Program-made: the position numbers and the translations under genes | The notes under the pieces: generated by a model | Told to the model about the DNA's origin: nothing | Seen by the model: only the letters and a program-made list of their open reading frames with translations | The model's database searches: none | Shown here: positions 15,589 through 23,175 of the stretch, in pieces | Layout of the letters: every line of letters begins with the position of its first letter | Numbering within the stretch: position 1 is the first letter of the stretch | Assembly: GCF_963548695.1 (NCBI RefSeq) | Contig: NZ_CAUUWA010000012.1 | Coordinates: 1-48,640, forward strand | Source of the DNA: an uncultured Fretibacterium sp. | GTDB taxonomy: Bacteria; Synergistota; Synergistia; Synergistales; Aminobacteriaceae | Length of the DNA stretch: 48,640 nucleotides | Reading direction: 5' to 3'

Positions 15589-16383
15589 TCATTCCTCCGA
15601 TGACTCCCGCGGAACCGGAACACAGGTCTTGATGGTCCACCTGCCTTCCTGCCGCCGGAGTATCCGTACGTCTATGCCGTAGGCCTCCCGCAGTGCGGGC
15701 TCCGTCAGTACCTCCTCGACAGCTCCGACCCGGAAAGAAAGTCCTGGGCTCAGGATCGCGGCCTGGGAACAACAGAAGAACGCGTGATCGGGCACATGGG
15801 AGGTCATCATGATCCCCATGCCGCTCCGAGCCAGCAGCCTCACCTGCTGGAGCACGCGCATCTGGTTTCCGAAGTCGAGGTTCGCGGTCGGCTCGTCCAT
15901 AACCAGGAAATGAGGCTCCTGCATGAGGGCACGGGCGATGAGCACCATCTGTCTCTCCCCGCCGCTGATCTCCGTATAGACGCAATCCCTCAGGTGAGAG
16001 GCCCCCAACCGGTCGAGGATCCGGGCCGCCCGCCCGAATTCCTCCCGCGAAGGGCCCGAAAAGACTCCGGATCGGGCCAGGCTCCCCATCACGACGACGT
16101 CGAGGACACGGAAGGGAAAGGGGGGCTCGTGGCTTTGGGGGACATAACCGATGAGCTTCGCCATCCCCTTGCGGTCCTGATATGGAACCCTTTTCCCGTC
16201 TATCAGGAACGAGCCGCCGCGTAGGGGCAGGAACCCCAAAAGAGATTTGAACAGCGTCGATTTCCCGACCCCGTTCGGTCCAAGCAGACAAAGTGCCTCG
16301 CCCGTCTCCAGGGCAAACGATACGCCGCTCAGGACATCGCACTGCCCATAACCGGCACGGACGTCCACGGCCTCGAGCCTCAT
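15589..16383 (-). CDS. ABC ATPase, FecE/BtuD type (system A)
   Basis: About 264 residues. The preferred ATG at 16383 overlaps the permease stop (ATGA) and has GGAAGGG 6 nt upstream; ATG 16389 abuts that site. Walker A GPNGVGKST, Q-loop YVPQSHE, signature ISGGERQM, Walker B FLVMDEPTANLD and switch His in MTSHVPDHAFF are present. In the signature the usual Leu is Ile. Closely resembles the ATPase of system B, including the DEPTANLDFGNQ stretch, which fits a tandem duplication. Confidence 0.93.
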   Translation of the reverse strand: MRLEAVDVRAGYGQCDVLSGVSFALETGEALCLLGPNGVGKSTLFKSLLGFLPLRGGSFLIDGKRVPYQDRKGMAKLIGYVPQSHEPPFPFRVLDVVVMGSLARSGVFSGPSREEFGRAARILDRLGASHLRDCVYTEISGGERQMVLIARALMQEPHFLVMDEPTANLDFGNQMRVLQQVRLLARSGMGIMMTSHVPDHAFFCCSQAAILSPGLSFRVGAVEEVLTEPALREAYGIDVRILRRQEGRWTIKTCVPVPRESSEE

Positions 16384-17432
16384 ACCCATCCCTTCCTACG
16401 CCGGAAGAGGAGGTAGACGAAAAAGGGCGCCCCGATCAAGGACGTCAGGATCCCCAAGGGTATCTCGCTCGTGAAGAAAAGGCGCGCTAGATTGTCGACG
16501 AAGAGGAGAAAGCAGCTTCCGACCAGAAAGGAGGTGGGGATCAAATCCCGGCAATTGGGGCCCGCGAGCATTCGAGCCAGGTGGGGGATGACCAGCCCTA
16601 TCCATCCGATCATCCCGCCGACCGCGACGGAGGCCGCCGTCAGCAGTGTAGCGGCGGAGATGAAGACGGCCCTCAGGCGCACGGTGTCGAGCCCCATGGC
16701 CATGGCCTCCTCGTCCCCGAAGGCCATGGTGTTGAGCTGCCAGCGAAGCAAGACGAGGGGCAGGAGTCCCAACGCACAGGGAAGCAGCAGCAGCCGTGCG
16801 TCCTTCCCGGTCACCGAGGACAGGCCGCCCATCAGCCAGTACGTGATCTCGGGCAGCTTTCCGAAGGGATCGGCGACGTACTTGCCGAGGCTGACGAGTG
16901 AGGAGAAGAGCGTGGCGATGACGATGCCGGCCAGCACCAGGACCAACAACGACTCCTTGCCGCGGCTCACGAGCAGACATATAGTATAGGAAAGGGCAAC
17001 GGCAGCCAGACCGAAACAAAACGCCGAAAGCTGGACGAGGATGAACGGCAGGGAAAAAAGGATGGCCAGTGCCGCTCCGAAACACGCCCCCGCGGAGGCC
17101 CCCAGGATGTCGGGCGAGACCATGGGGTTCCGGAACAGCCCTTGATAGACCGCCCCCGAGACGGACAACGCCCCCCCGATCAACACGGCGGCACAGACGC
17201 GCGGAATCCGCACCTTCAGCACGACCGACCGTACCATGGGAGGGACGCCGCCGTCCCCGCCCAGGGGCAGGGAGAGAAGGACCCGGAACAAATCCCCCAA
17301 CGATACGGGATAACGCCCCAGAGAAAAGGATATGCAGAAAAGCAGGACAAGAAGGAACGCCGCCCCCCAGACGGGAGAGACGGAAGGGCGAACGCGCCCG
17401 AACTCCTTCAAAAGCCGATTCCTCGAACCCAT
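16380..17432 (-). CDS. FecCD-family ABC permease (system A)
   Basis: 350 residues from ATG 17432 with GGAGGT upstream. Signatures VRIPRVCAAVLIGGALSVSG, YQGLFRNPMVSPDILGASAG, GGMIGWIGLVIPHLARML and SEIPLGILTSLIGAPFF match the FecCD family, with about ten helices. First gene of the minus-strand run. A strong promoter (TTGACA, 17 bp, TATGCT) lies about 150 bp upstream with a palindrome in its spacer, so the operon is likely repressed by a metal-responsive regulator. Confidence 0.93.
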   Translation of the reverse strand: MGSRNRLLKEFGRVRPSVSPVWGAAFLLVLLFCISFSLGRYPVSLGDLFRVLLSLPLGGDGGVPPMVRSVVLKVRIPRVCAAVLIGGALSVSGAVYQGLFRNPMVSPDILGASAGACFGAALAILFSLPFILVQLSAFCFGLAAVALSYTICLLVSRGKESLLVLVLAGIVIATLFSSLVSLGKYVADPFGKLPEITYWLMGGLSSVTGKDARLLLLPCALGLLPLVLLRWQLNTMAFGDEEAMAMGLDTVRLRAVFISAATLLTAASVAVGGMIGWIGLVIPHLARMLAGPNCRDLIPTSFLVGSCFLLFVDNLARLFFTSEIPLGILTSLIGAPFFVYLLFRRRKGWV

Positions 17433-17578
17433 CTCACAACCTCCGAACGGCCAGCCCAGGCGAGCCGTCGCACACCGAACCAGCGTATAGAAAACCGGAG
17501 AACCGCACCCTCTGCCCGAAAGAAATCAGGAGAGGAACAACCAAATTATCTTTTAAAACAATTCGCTTCCCTTGAGAG

Positions 17579-17607
17579 AGCATAGGTTAAAAAACCTGGA
17601 GTGTCAA
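17579..17607 (-). promoter_or_regulatory. Promoter of chelate-importer operon with spacer palindrome
   Basis: On the minus strand TTGACA (17602-17607) and TATGCT (17579-17584) are 17 bp apart. The palindrome AGGTTAAAAAACCT (17584-17597) fills the spacer. AGGTT/AACCT half-sites recall DtxR/IdeR iron boxes, but the gap is 4 bp rather than 5, so the repressor identity is open. CCTGGA/TCCAGG flanks form an outer inverted repeat around the -35 box. Confidence 0.7.
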
Positions 17608-17719
17608 GATAAGGGTACTTCCAGGAGAATCGTATGTGGATTCGCGGGCGTCGGCGGGGCTTTCGCTACGTAACTTTACGCATTGATTTTTTCCGTCGAT
17701 AAGAATATCCTCTCAAGCA

Positions 17720-17743
17720 TAAAGTTTTGTATATCAAACTTTA
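17720..17743 (+). promoter_or_regulatory. Operator upstream of the Mn/Zn importer
   Basis: TAAAGTTT (17720-17727) and AAACTTTA (17736-17743) are perfect inverted repeats with an 8-bp spacer. A further AACTTTACG half-site occurs at 17672-17680 and is repeated exactly at 17737-17745. TTGATT (17683) and TATCCT (17706) could form the promoter between the two copies. A metal-sensing repressor (DtxR/MntR or Fur/Zur class) is the natural candidate; no such gene is in the window. Confidence 0.65.
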
Positions 17744-17810
17744 CGTATCGAGTGCGTCTTCTATGCGATTCCTGTGCACAGAAGAATTTCTGACAAGGAG
17801 ATTTTTTGCG

Positions 17811-18731
17811 ATGAAACATTTTAGAACGATGAAAAAGAGGATGACGGTGCTTCCGACGCTCCTCCTGTTCCTGCTGTCGTTCGCCGCCGTCGGGCGGGCC
17901 GAGGTGCGGGTCGTCGCCACGACGACGATGCTCGCCGACCTGGCCCGAGTCGTCGGCGGTCCCCACGTCGTGGTGGACGGCCTGATGGGGCCCGGAATCG
18001 ACCCGCACCTCTATCAGGCCAGCGCGGGGGACGTCGGCAAGATGCGGAGGGCGGACGTCGTCGTCCACAACGGACTGCACCTCGAGGGCAAGATGGGGGA
18101 CGTCTTCGCGGCGCTGAACCGGCAGAACAAGACCGTGATCTGTGCCGCCGACGGCATCGACCGGACGAATATCCTGACGGACGAAGGGGGTGTCCCGGAC
18201 CCGCACATCTGGTTCGACGTCCGACTCTGGAAGGACGCCGCCGCGGAGCTGGCCCGCGGGCTGGAGAAAGCGGACCCCGATCATGCGGAGGACTACAGGA
18301 CCAATGCCGGGAAGTACGAGAAGGACCTCGAGAACCTCCAGCGCTACATCGAGGAAAGGGTTCGGGAGGTCCCCGAGGGACAGCGCGTCATGGTGACGGC
18401 GCACGACGCCTTCAATTATTTCGGGAGGGCCTACGGCTTCGAGGTGCGCGGCCTCCAGGGCATCAGCACCGCGGCCGAGGCGGGCACCGCGGACGTCAGC
18501 GCTCTGGCCGACTTCATCGTGGAGCGTAAAATCAAGGCGGTCTTTGTGGAGTCCTCCGTCCCGCGCAAGACCATAGAGGCCCTCCAGGCCGCGGTGAAGG
18601 CCCGGGGATTCGACGTGGGCATCGGCGGCGAGCTCTACTCCGACTCGCTCGGCGGGGCCGGTTCCGGGGCGGAGACCTACATCTCGACCGTAAAGGCGAA
18701 CGTGGACACCATCACGAACGCCCTGAAGTGA
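17811..18731 (+). CDS. TroA/ZnuA-type metal-binding protein
   Basis: 306 residues from ATG 17811 (AAGGAG 10 nt upstream). A signal peptide covers residues 1-30 (LLLFLLSFAAVGRA), with no lipobox. The mature start VRVVATTTMLADLARVVGG is typical of cluster A-I binding proteins. Likely metal ligands are His in GIDPHLYQ, His in PDPHIWFD, His in TAHDAFNYFGRAYG and Asp in ELYSDSLGG, the three-His plus Asp set of TroA-type Mn/Zn proteins. There is no long His-rich loop, which leans toward manganese or mixed specificity rather than a dedicated ZnuA. First gene of a four-gene importer operon. Confidence 0.93.
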   Translation: MKHFRTMKKRMTVLPTLLLFLLSFAAVGRAEVRVVATTTMLADLARVVGGPHVVVDGLMGPGIDPHLYQASAGDVGKMRRADVVVHNGLHLEGKMGDVFAALNRQNKTVICAADGIDRTNILTDEGGVPDPHIWFDVRLWKDAAAELARGLEKADPDHAEDYRTNAGKYEKDLENLQRYIEERVREVPEGQRVMVTAHDAFNYFGRAYGFEVRGLQGISTAAEAGTADVSALADFIVERKIKAVFVESSVPRKTIEALQAAVKARGFDVGIGGELYSDSLGGAGSGAETYISTVKANVDTITNALK

Positions 18732-18746
18732 TCCCCGATTCCGGTC

Positions 18747-18794
18747 AGGTATGGGTGAAATTAGGTATGGATGAAATCAGGTATGGATAAAAAT
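18747..18794 (+). repeat. Three 16-bp tandem repeats before the ATPase start
   Basis: AGGTATGGGTGAAATT, AGGTATGGATGAAATC and AGGTATGGATAAAAAT follow each other without gaps (18747-18794). The last overlaps the ATPase ATG at 18793. Each unit carries an AGG and an ATG, so unit number could alter ribosome access. No stronger ribosome site for the ATPase gene is visible. Confidence 0.75.
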
Positions 18795-19527
18795 GGAGAC
18801 GCGTGAAGAAAGCCCCTGGGCCCTCCAGGTCGAGGACCTGACCGTCGCCTACGATATCGAGCCGGTGCTCTGGGACGTGGACCTCGACATTCCCCGGGGG
18901 AGCCTGACCGCGGTCATCGGCCCCAACGGAGCGGGTAAGAGCACCCTGATCAAGGCCGTGTTGAAACTGGTGCGGACCGTGGCGGGCGAGGTCCGCATCC
19001 ACTCGGAGCGGGTCGCCTATGTTCCGCAGAGCGGCAGCGTGGACTGGGATTTCCCCGCCACGGTCCGCGACGTGGTGCTGATGGGGCGCTACGGCCACCT
19101 GGGATGGTTCCGGCGCCCGGGGGCGGCGGACCGCCGTATCGCCATGGAGACGTTGGAGCAGGTGGGCATGGCCGAGTTCGCCGACCGGCAGATCAGCCAG
19201 CTCTCCGGCGGCCAGCAGCAGCGGGCCTTCCTGGCCCGGGCCCTGGCCCAGGAGGCGGAACTCTACCTGATGGACGAGCCGTTTCGCGGCGTGGACGCGC
19301 GGACGGAAAAGGTCATCGTCGAACTGCTCAAGCACTTGAAGGGAGAGGGAAAGACCGTCGTCGTGGTACACCACGACCTCCAGACGGTCCGAAGCTACTT
19401 CGACTGGACGGTGCTGCTCAACCTGCGGCTCATCGCGGCGGGGCCGACCGACGAGGTCTTTACGGAGGAGAACGTCCGGCGCGCCTACCGCAGCACGGAG
19501 ACGCTCCTGGGGGAGGGCGCGTCATGA
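18793..19527 (+). CDS. Mn/Zn ABC importer ATPase
   Basis: 244 residues. Walker A GPNGAGKST, Q-loop YVPQSGSVDWDFPATV (the DWDFP motif is characteristic of Mn/Zn importers), signature LSGGQQQR, Walker B LYLMDEPFRGVD and switch His in VVHHDLQTV are all intact. It energises the two permeases that follow. Its only ribosome site is the AGG within the third 16-bp repeat. Its stop overlaps the first permease start (ATGA at 19524-19527), implying translational coupling. Confidence 0.94.
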   Translation: METREESPWALQVEDLTVAYDIEPVLWDVDLDIPRGSLTAVIGPNGAGKSTLIKAVLKLVRTVAGEVRIHSERVAYVPQSGSVDWDFPATVRDVVLMGRYGHLGWFRRPGAADRRIAMETLEQVGMAEFADRQISQLSGGQQQRAFLARALAQEAELYLMDEPFRGVDARTEKVIVELLKHLKGEGKTVVVVHHDLQTVRSYFDWTVLLNLRLIAAGPTDEVFTEENVRRAYRSTETLLGEGAS

Positions 19528-20408
19528 ACGCGTTTCCCCTGTTGCACGACTATACCTTCCAAGTCGTCGCGCTGGGGGCCGCCCTGCTGGGGATGACCAG
19601 CGGGCTGATCGGCAGCTTCGCGGTGCTGCGCCGGCAGAGCCTGCTGGGGGATGTCGTGTCCCACGCCGCGCTGCCGGGCATCGCCGCCGTCTTTTTGATG
19701 ACCGGGACGAAGGACACCGTGTGGCTCCTGATCGGGGCCCTGTGTTCGGGGCTGGCGGCCACCGGCTTCATCATCGGCGTCGTGCGCTACTCCCGCGTCA
19801 AGTTCGACACCGCGCTGGCACTTGGGATGTCGGTCTTCTTCGGACTGGGGCTGGTGCTGCTCACCTACGTGCAGAAGATCCCGAACGCGAACCAGGCGGG
19901 GCTCCAGCGCTTCATCTTCGGGCAGGCCGCCGTGCTCCTGAAGAGCGACATCCTCGTCATTGCAGTCACGGGCGCAGTGCTGCTGGCGCTGACCCTTCTC
20001 TTCTGGAAGGAGTTCAAGCTGCTGAGCTTCGACCCGGAGTTCGCGCGGAGCCTGGGCTTCCCCACCCGGAGCCTGAACGTCCTTCTGTCCGCCATGACCG
20101 TCGCCGCCATCATCGCGGGGCTCCAGACCGTCGGGGTCATCCTGATGAGCGCGATGCTGGTGGCCCCAGCCGTCGCCGCGCGACAGTGGACGAACCGGCT
20201 GGGGGTCATGGTGGCGCTGGCGGCTCTCTTCGGCGCCATCTCGGGCGTGGCGGGGACCCTGGCCAGCTCCGCGTTGCCGAAGCTCCCCGCCGGCCCCGCC
20301 ATCGTGGTGGCTGCGGACGTCCTCGTGCTGGTCAGCTTAGCCTTCGGAAGGGCGAGAAGCGGCCGGGGCCGGAAAGGGGGGGCGCCGGGCCATGTCTCCC
20401 GAGCTTGA
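19524..20408 (+). CDS. Mn/Zn ABC importer permease 1 (ZnuB/TroC type)
   Basis: 294 residues, mostly membrane helices. It carries the ABC-3 family signatures FAVLRRQSLLGDVVSHAALPGIA, KFDTALALGMSVFFGLGLVLL, SFDPEFARSLGFP and LQTVGVILMSAMLVAPAVAARQWT. The ATG overlaps the ATPase stop. The last residues (RARSGRGRKGGAPGHVSRA) are basic and overlap the start of the second permease by 17 bp. It forms the channel, probably as a heterodimer with the next gene product. Confidence 0.93.
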   Translation: MNAFPLLHDYTFQVVALGAALLGMTSGLIGSFAVLRRQSLLGDVVSHAALPGIAAVFLMTGTKDTVWLLIGALCSGLAATGFIIGVVRYSRVKFDTALALGMSVFFGLGLVLLTYVQKIPNANQAGLQRFIFGQAAVLLKSDILVIAVTGAVLLALTLLFWKEFKLLSFDPEFARSLGFPTRSLNVLLSAMTVAAIIAGLQTVGVILMSAMLVAPAVAARQWTNRLGVMVALAALFGAISGVAGTLASSALPKLPAGPAIVVAADVLVLVSLAFGRARSGRGRKGGAPGHVSRA

Positions 20409-21468
20409 GATCCAGCTGATCGCGGCGCTCGTCGCCGTCGCCTGCGCGCTGCCGGGCTGCTTCCTCGTGCTGCGCCGGATGTCCATGATGTCCGACGCGA
20501 TCACCCACACGCTCCTGCTCGGGATCGTCCTCGCCTTCCTCGCCACGCACAGCCTGACCTCCCCGCTCCTGATTCTGGGGGCCGCGTCGGTCGGGCTCCT
20601 CACGGTCTGGCTGGCCGAGACGCTCCAGCGCTCGCGCCGCGTCTCCGAGGACTCCGCCATCGGCCTGACCTTCCCGCTGCTCTTCAGCATCGCGATCATC
20701 CTGATCACGCACTACGCGGACTCGGTTCACCTGGATGCGGATGCCGTCCTGCTGGGCGAGCTGGCCTTCGCCCCCTTCGACCGCATGATCGTCGGCGGCG
20801 CCGACCTCGGCCCCAAGGCCGTCTGGTCGATGGGCTGCGTGGTGTTCCTCAACCTCGCCGCCCTGCTCCTGTTCTTCAAGGAGCTGAAGCTGGCGACGTT
20901 CGACCCCATCCTGGCGGCGCTCCTGGGCTTCGCGCCCGCATGGCTGCACTACGGACTGATGGCGTCCGTTTCGGTTACCGCCGTAGCGGCCTTTCAGGCC
21001 GTGGGGTCCATCCTGGTCGTCGCATTCATGGTCGGGCCCCCGGCGGGCGCCTATCTGCTGACCGACGATCTGAGGAAGATGATCGTCCTGAGCGCCGTCA
21101 TCGGGGTGCTGAACGCACTGGCGGGATATTGGGCAGCCGCGTGGCTGGACGTCTCCATCGCGGGCAGCATCGCCGTGGCGACGGGGCTTTCGTTCCTCGG
21201 CATCTTCATCCTGTCGCCCAGCCGGGGGCTGCTGAGCGCCGTTCGGCGGCGGGCCCAGCAGAGGATGGAGTATCGGGAGCGGATCGTGCTGATCCACCTC
21301 CGCCACCACGAGGGCAGCGGGGACGAGGCCGAGGAGCTGGGGGTCGGATCCATCCATCGGCACCTCGGCTGGCCGAGGGAGCTCGCCGGTTCCGTGCTGC
21401 GGCGTCTCGAGGCCAAGCGGAGAATCCGCATCGAGGACGGGGTGGTGAAGCCCGCCGACCGTGCCTGA
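20392..21468 (+). CDS. Mn/Zn ABC importer permease 2 with C-terminal winged-helix-like domain
   Basis: 358 residues. Residues 1 to about 275 form the ABC-3 permease: FLVLRRMSMMSDAITHTLLLG, EDSAIGLTFPLLFSIAI, TFDPILAALLGF and AFQAVGSILVVAFMVGPPAGAYLLT. The remaining 80 residues are soluble and charged (RRRAQQRMEYRERIVLIHLR, then SIHRHLGWPRELAGSVLRRLEA, KRRIRIEDG), which reads as helix-turn-helix plus wing. Usual family length is about 280. The arrangement recalls chlamydial YtgCR, where a DtxR-type repressor is fused to the permease, though only a DNA-binding-like part is present here. Loss of the metal-sensing domain, or a purely structural role, are alternatives. Confidence 0.88.
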   Translation: MSPELEIQLIAALVAVACALPGCFLVLRRMSMMSDAITHTLLLGIVLAFLATHSLTSPLLILGAASVGLLTVWLAETLQRSRRVSEDSAIGLTFPLLFSIAIILITHYADSVHLDADAVLLGELAFAPFDRMIVGGADLGPKAVWSMGCVVFLNLAALLLFFKELKLATFDPILAALLGFAPAWLHYGLMASVSVTAVAAFQAVGSILVVAFMVGPPAGAYLLTDDLRKMIVLSAVIGVLNALAGYWAAAWLDVSIAGSIAVATGLSFLGIFILSPSRGLLSAVRRRAQQRMEYRERIVLIHLRHHEGSGDEAEELGVGSIHRHLGWPRELAGSVLRRLEAKRRIRIEDGVVKPADRA

Positions 21469-21478
21469 GCTGCAAAAA

Positions 21479-21520
21479 AAGGAGGATCGGTCCTTGCCGG
21501 GACCGATCCTCCTTACGGTT
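21479..21520 (+). terminator. Intrinsic terminator of the Mn/Zn importer operon
   Basis: AAGGAGGATCGGTCC and its complement ending at 21514 form a stem of about 14 bp with a short TTGCC loop. A run of A precedes the stem and TACGGTTTT follows it, so it may work in both directions. Confidence 0.85.
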
Positions 21521-21538
21521 TTACGACAGCGGGGAAAC

Positions 21539-21568
21539 GGGGCCGCCGGGAAGCCCCCTGACGGCCCC
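21539..21568 (-). terminator. Hairpin after the NAD(P)-binding protein gene
   Basis: GGGGCCG (21539-21545) pairs with CGGCCCC (21562-21568) across a 16-nt loop. Read on the minus strand it is followed by GTTTCCCC. It lies 12 bp past the stop of the 21581 gene. Confidence 0.5.
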
Positions 21569-21580
21569 GCGCTGCCGCGC

Positions 21581-22210
21581 TCACGCCGCCACGACGGAGA
21601 TCCTCTGCCGGATGTGGTCTCCCTTCACGGCCTCGTCCACCATGGCGATGGCATAGTCGGCGTAGCTGATCACGCTCTCGCCCCTGGAGTTCAAGGTCAG
21701 CTCCTCCCCGCCCAGGATGTACTTGCCGGTCCTCGGCCCCTCGGCCTGAAAATCCGCGGCGGGGCTGACGTAGGTCCACCTCACGTCGTCTCGGGCGCGG
21801 AGCTCCCCCAAAGCCTTGCCCATGGCGGACGCGAGCGGCTTGAAGGCGTCCGGAAAGTCGGCCCCATCCATCAGCTGCGCCGTGTGTTCGGGGTTCACGT
21901 AGAGGCTCCCCGCCCCGCCGACGACCAGCAGCCTCGTGTTTCGGCCGCTCAGGAGGTCGCACAGGTGCTTCAGCGAGGTGCCGTGCTGCGGAAGGCTCTC
22001 CGGAGTCCAGGCTCCGAAGGCGTCCACGACCACGTCGAACCCCTCCAGGTCGGAGGCGGTCAGGTCGAAGATATCCTTTTGAATGGCCCGTTTCGCCGCC
22101 GTCCTGTTCTCCCCCCGCACCACGGCCGTGACGTCCAGCCCTCTCCTCACCGCCTCCTCAACGATAAGGCGTCCTGCCTTTCCATTGGCGCAAACCACAG
22201 CGATTTTCAT
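21581..22210 (-). CDS. NAD(P)-binding Rossmann protein (NmrA/SDR-a type)
   Basis: 209 residues from ATG 22210 (MKIAVVCANGKAGRL) with GGAAGG upstream; ATG 22225 is less well placed. The N-terminus is a Rossmann dinucleotide motif of atypical-SDR form (ANGKAGRLIVEEAVRRG). LLVVGGAGSLYVNP and WTYVSPAADFQAEG follow, as in the YhfK/YwnB-like NAD(P)H-binding group. Such proteins act as stress-responsive reductases or sensors, and the substrate is not evident. Single gene flanked by hairpins on both sides. Confidence 0.85.
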   Translation of the reverse strand: MKIAVVCANGKAGRLIVEEAVRRGLDVTAVVRGENRTAAKRAIQKDIFDLTASDLEGFDVVVDAFGAWTPESLPQHGTSLKHLCDLLSGRNTRLLVVGGAGSLYVNPEHTAQLMDGADFPDAFKPLASAMGKALGELRARDDVRWTYVSPAADFQAEGPRTGKYILGGEELTLNSRGESVISYADYAIAMVDEAVKGDHIRQRISVVAA

Positions 22211-22259
22211 GATTCCTTCCTCCATCCTTCAAAATTTTTACTCTGTCGGATTCGTTCGC

Positions 22260-22282
22260 CCGGCACGCTTTCACCGTGCCGG
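22260..22282. terminator. Hairpin between the sirtuin and oxidoreductase genes
   Basis: CCGGCACG (22260-22267) and CGTGCCGG (22275-22282) pair perfectly around CTTTCAC. It lies 38 bp past the sirtuin stop. No T-run is visible in either direction, so termination is uncertain. Confidence 0.5.
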
Positions 22283-22320
22283 AATCGGCGCGCAAGGTTC
22301 GCCTGTCGCCGTACTTCCTT

Positions 22321-23175
22321 CTATGCTTCCTCGATGTTCCTCAGGACCTCCCCGATATCCCCATCGACGAGGATCGCGCGGCCCTCCAGCTCGCGCGGAG
22401 CGTCCGCCTCCCCCAGATTGACGCAGGCATAGACCGCCCTTTCGTTTCGGGTGGACATGCGCCGGAAGGGGTACTTGATGATGCCCGGCGTGTTCCAGCC
22501 CACCCCGAGCTCCAGAAACAGGACGCGGGCGCCCTCGTGCTTCCGCAGGAAGTCTGCGTACCGCCCCGCGGCGAAGTGCCAGGCCTCGTCCTCCACAAAG
22601 GTATCGTCGCAGCGCAGGTTGTTCGCCATGGGGCCGCCGCACCGCGGGCAGCGGGGAATCGGCTCTGTGGGAATCCGCATGTCCCTCTGCTCCGAGACCA
22701 TGCGCTGCACCGGCGCCTCGTTGTCGTACGTCTCCTGATGACAGGGCCTTGCGCACTGCCACAGCCCGTAGTCCCCCTGGGTGCAGAACAGGCGGAGCGC
22801 GTCGAACCCGGCCTTCTGGAAGCAGTGGTCCACGTTCGTGGTGATCACGAAACAGTCCTTGCCGCCCATCAGGTTCCGCAGCCTGCGGTAGGCCGGCCCG
22901 GCGTCCTGGGCGTAGCGGTTGAGGTGGATGTGGCGGCTCCAGTAGGCCCAGAACTCCTCCGGCGTGGGGTAGGGGTAGAAGCCGGCCGTGTACATGTCGC
23001 GATAGCCGTACCTGCCGATGAAGTCGGCGAAGTTTTTCTCGAACCGCTCCCCGGAATAGGTCAGGCCGGAGGCCGTCGACAGGCCCGACCCCGCTCCCAC
23101 CACGACGGCGTCCGCCTCCGCGATCCCGCGCCTCAGCCTCTCAATCGCATCCAAGCAGGCGCCGGTAGATATCAT
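22321..23175 (-). CDS. Class M sirtuin-like protein ADP-ribosyltransferase (SirTM)
   Basis: 284 residues from ATG 23175 (AAGGAG 7 nt upstream), overlapping the macrodomain gene by 35 bp. The NAD-binding motif GAGSGLSTASGL and TTNVDHCFQKAGF are sirtuin motifs. The canonical catalytic His region (LHG) reads CTQGDYG, as expected for SirTM enzymes, which transfer ADP-ribose to proteins rather than deacetylate. Zinc-ribbon cysteines are visible in WQCARPCH and RCPRCGG. In Staphylococcus and Streptococcus, SirTM modifies a lipoylated GcvH-like protein and the linked macrodomain reverses it. Here neither GcvH-L nor a lipoate ligase is adjacent, so the target may differ. Confidence 0.88.
   Translation of the reverse strand: MISTGACLDAIERLRRGIAEADAVVVGAGSGLSTASGLTYSGERFEKNFADFIGRYGYRDMYTAGFYPYPTPEEFWAYWSRHIHLNRYAQDAGPAYRRLRNLMGGKDCFVITTNVDHCFQKAGFDALRLFCTQGDYGLWQCARPCHQETYDNEAPVQRMVSEQRDMRIPTEPIPRCPRCGGPMANNLRCDDTFVEDEAWHFAAGRYADFLRKHEGARVLFLELGVGWNTPGIIKYPFRRMSTRNERAVYACVNLGEADAPRELEGRAILVDGDIGEVLRNIEEA

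Noticed and set aside
15503..16342. Upstream extension of the system A binding protein frame
   Set aside because: It crosses the ATPase gene out of frame; the ATG at 15502 has a ribosome site and starts a signal peptide.
17433..17810. Cobalamin or other riboswitch between the metal importers
   Set aside because: No B12-box-like or other known conserved riboswitch core is visible on either strand; palindromic operators explain the region better.
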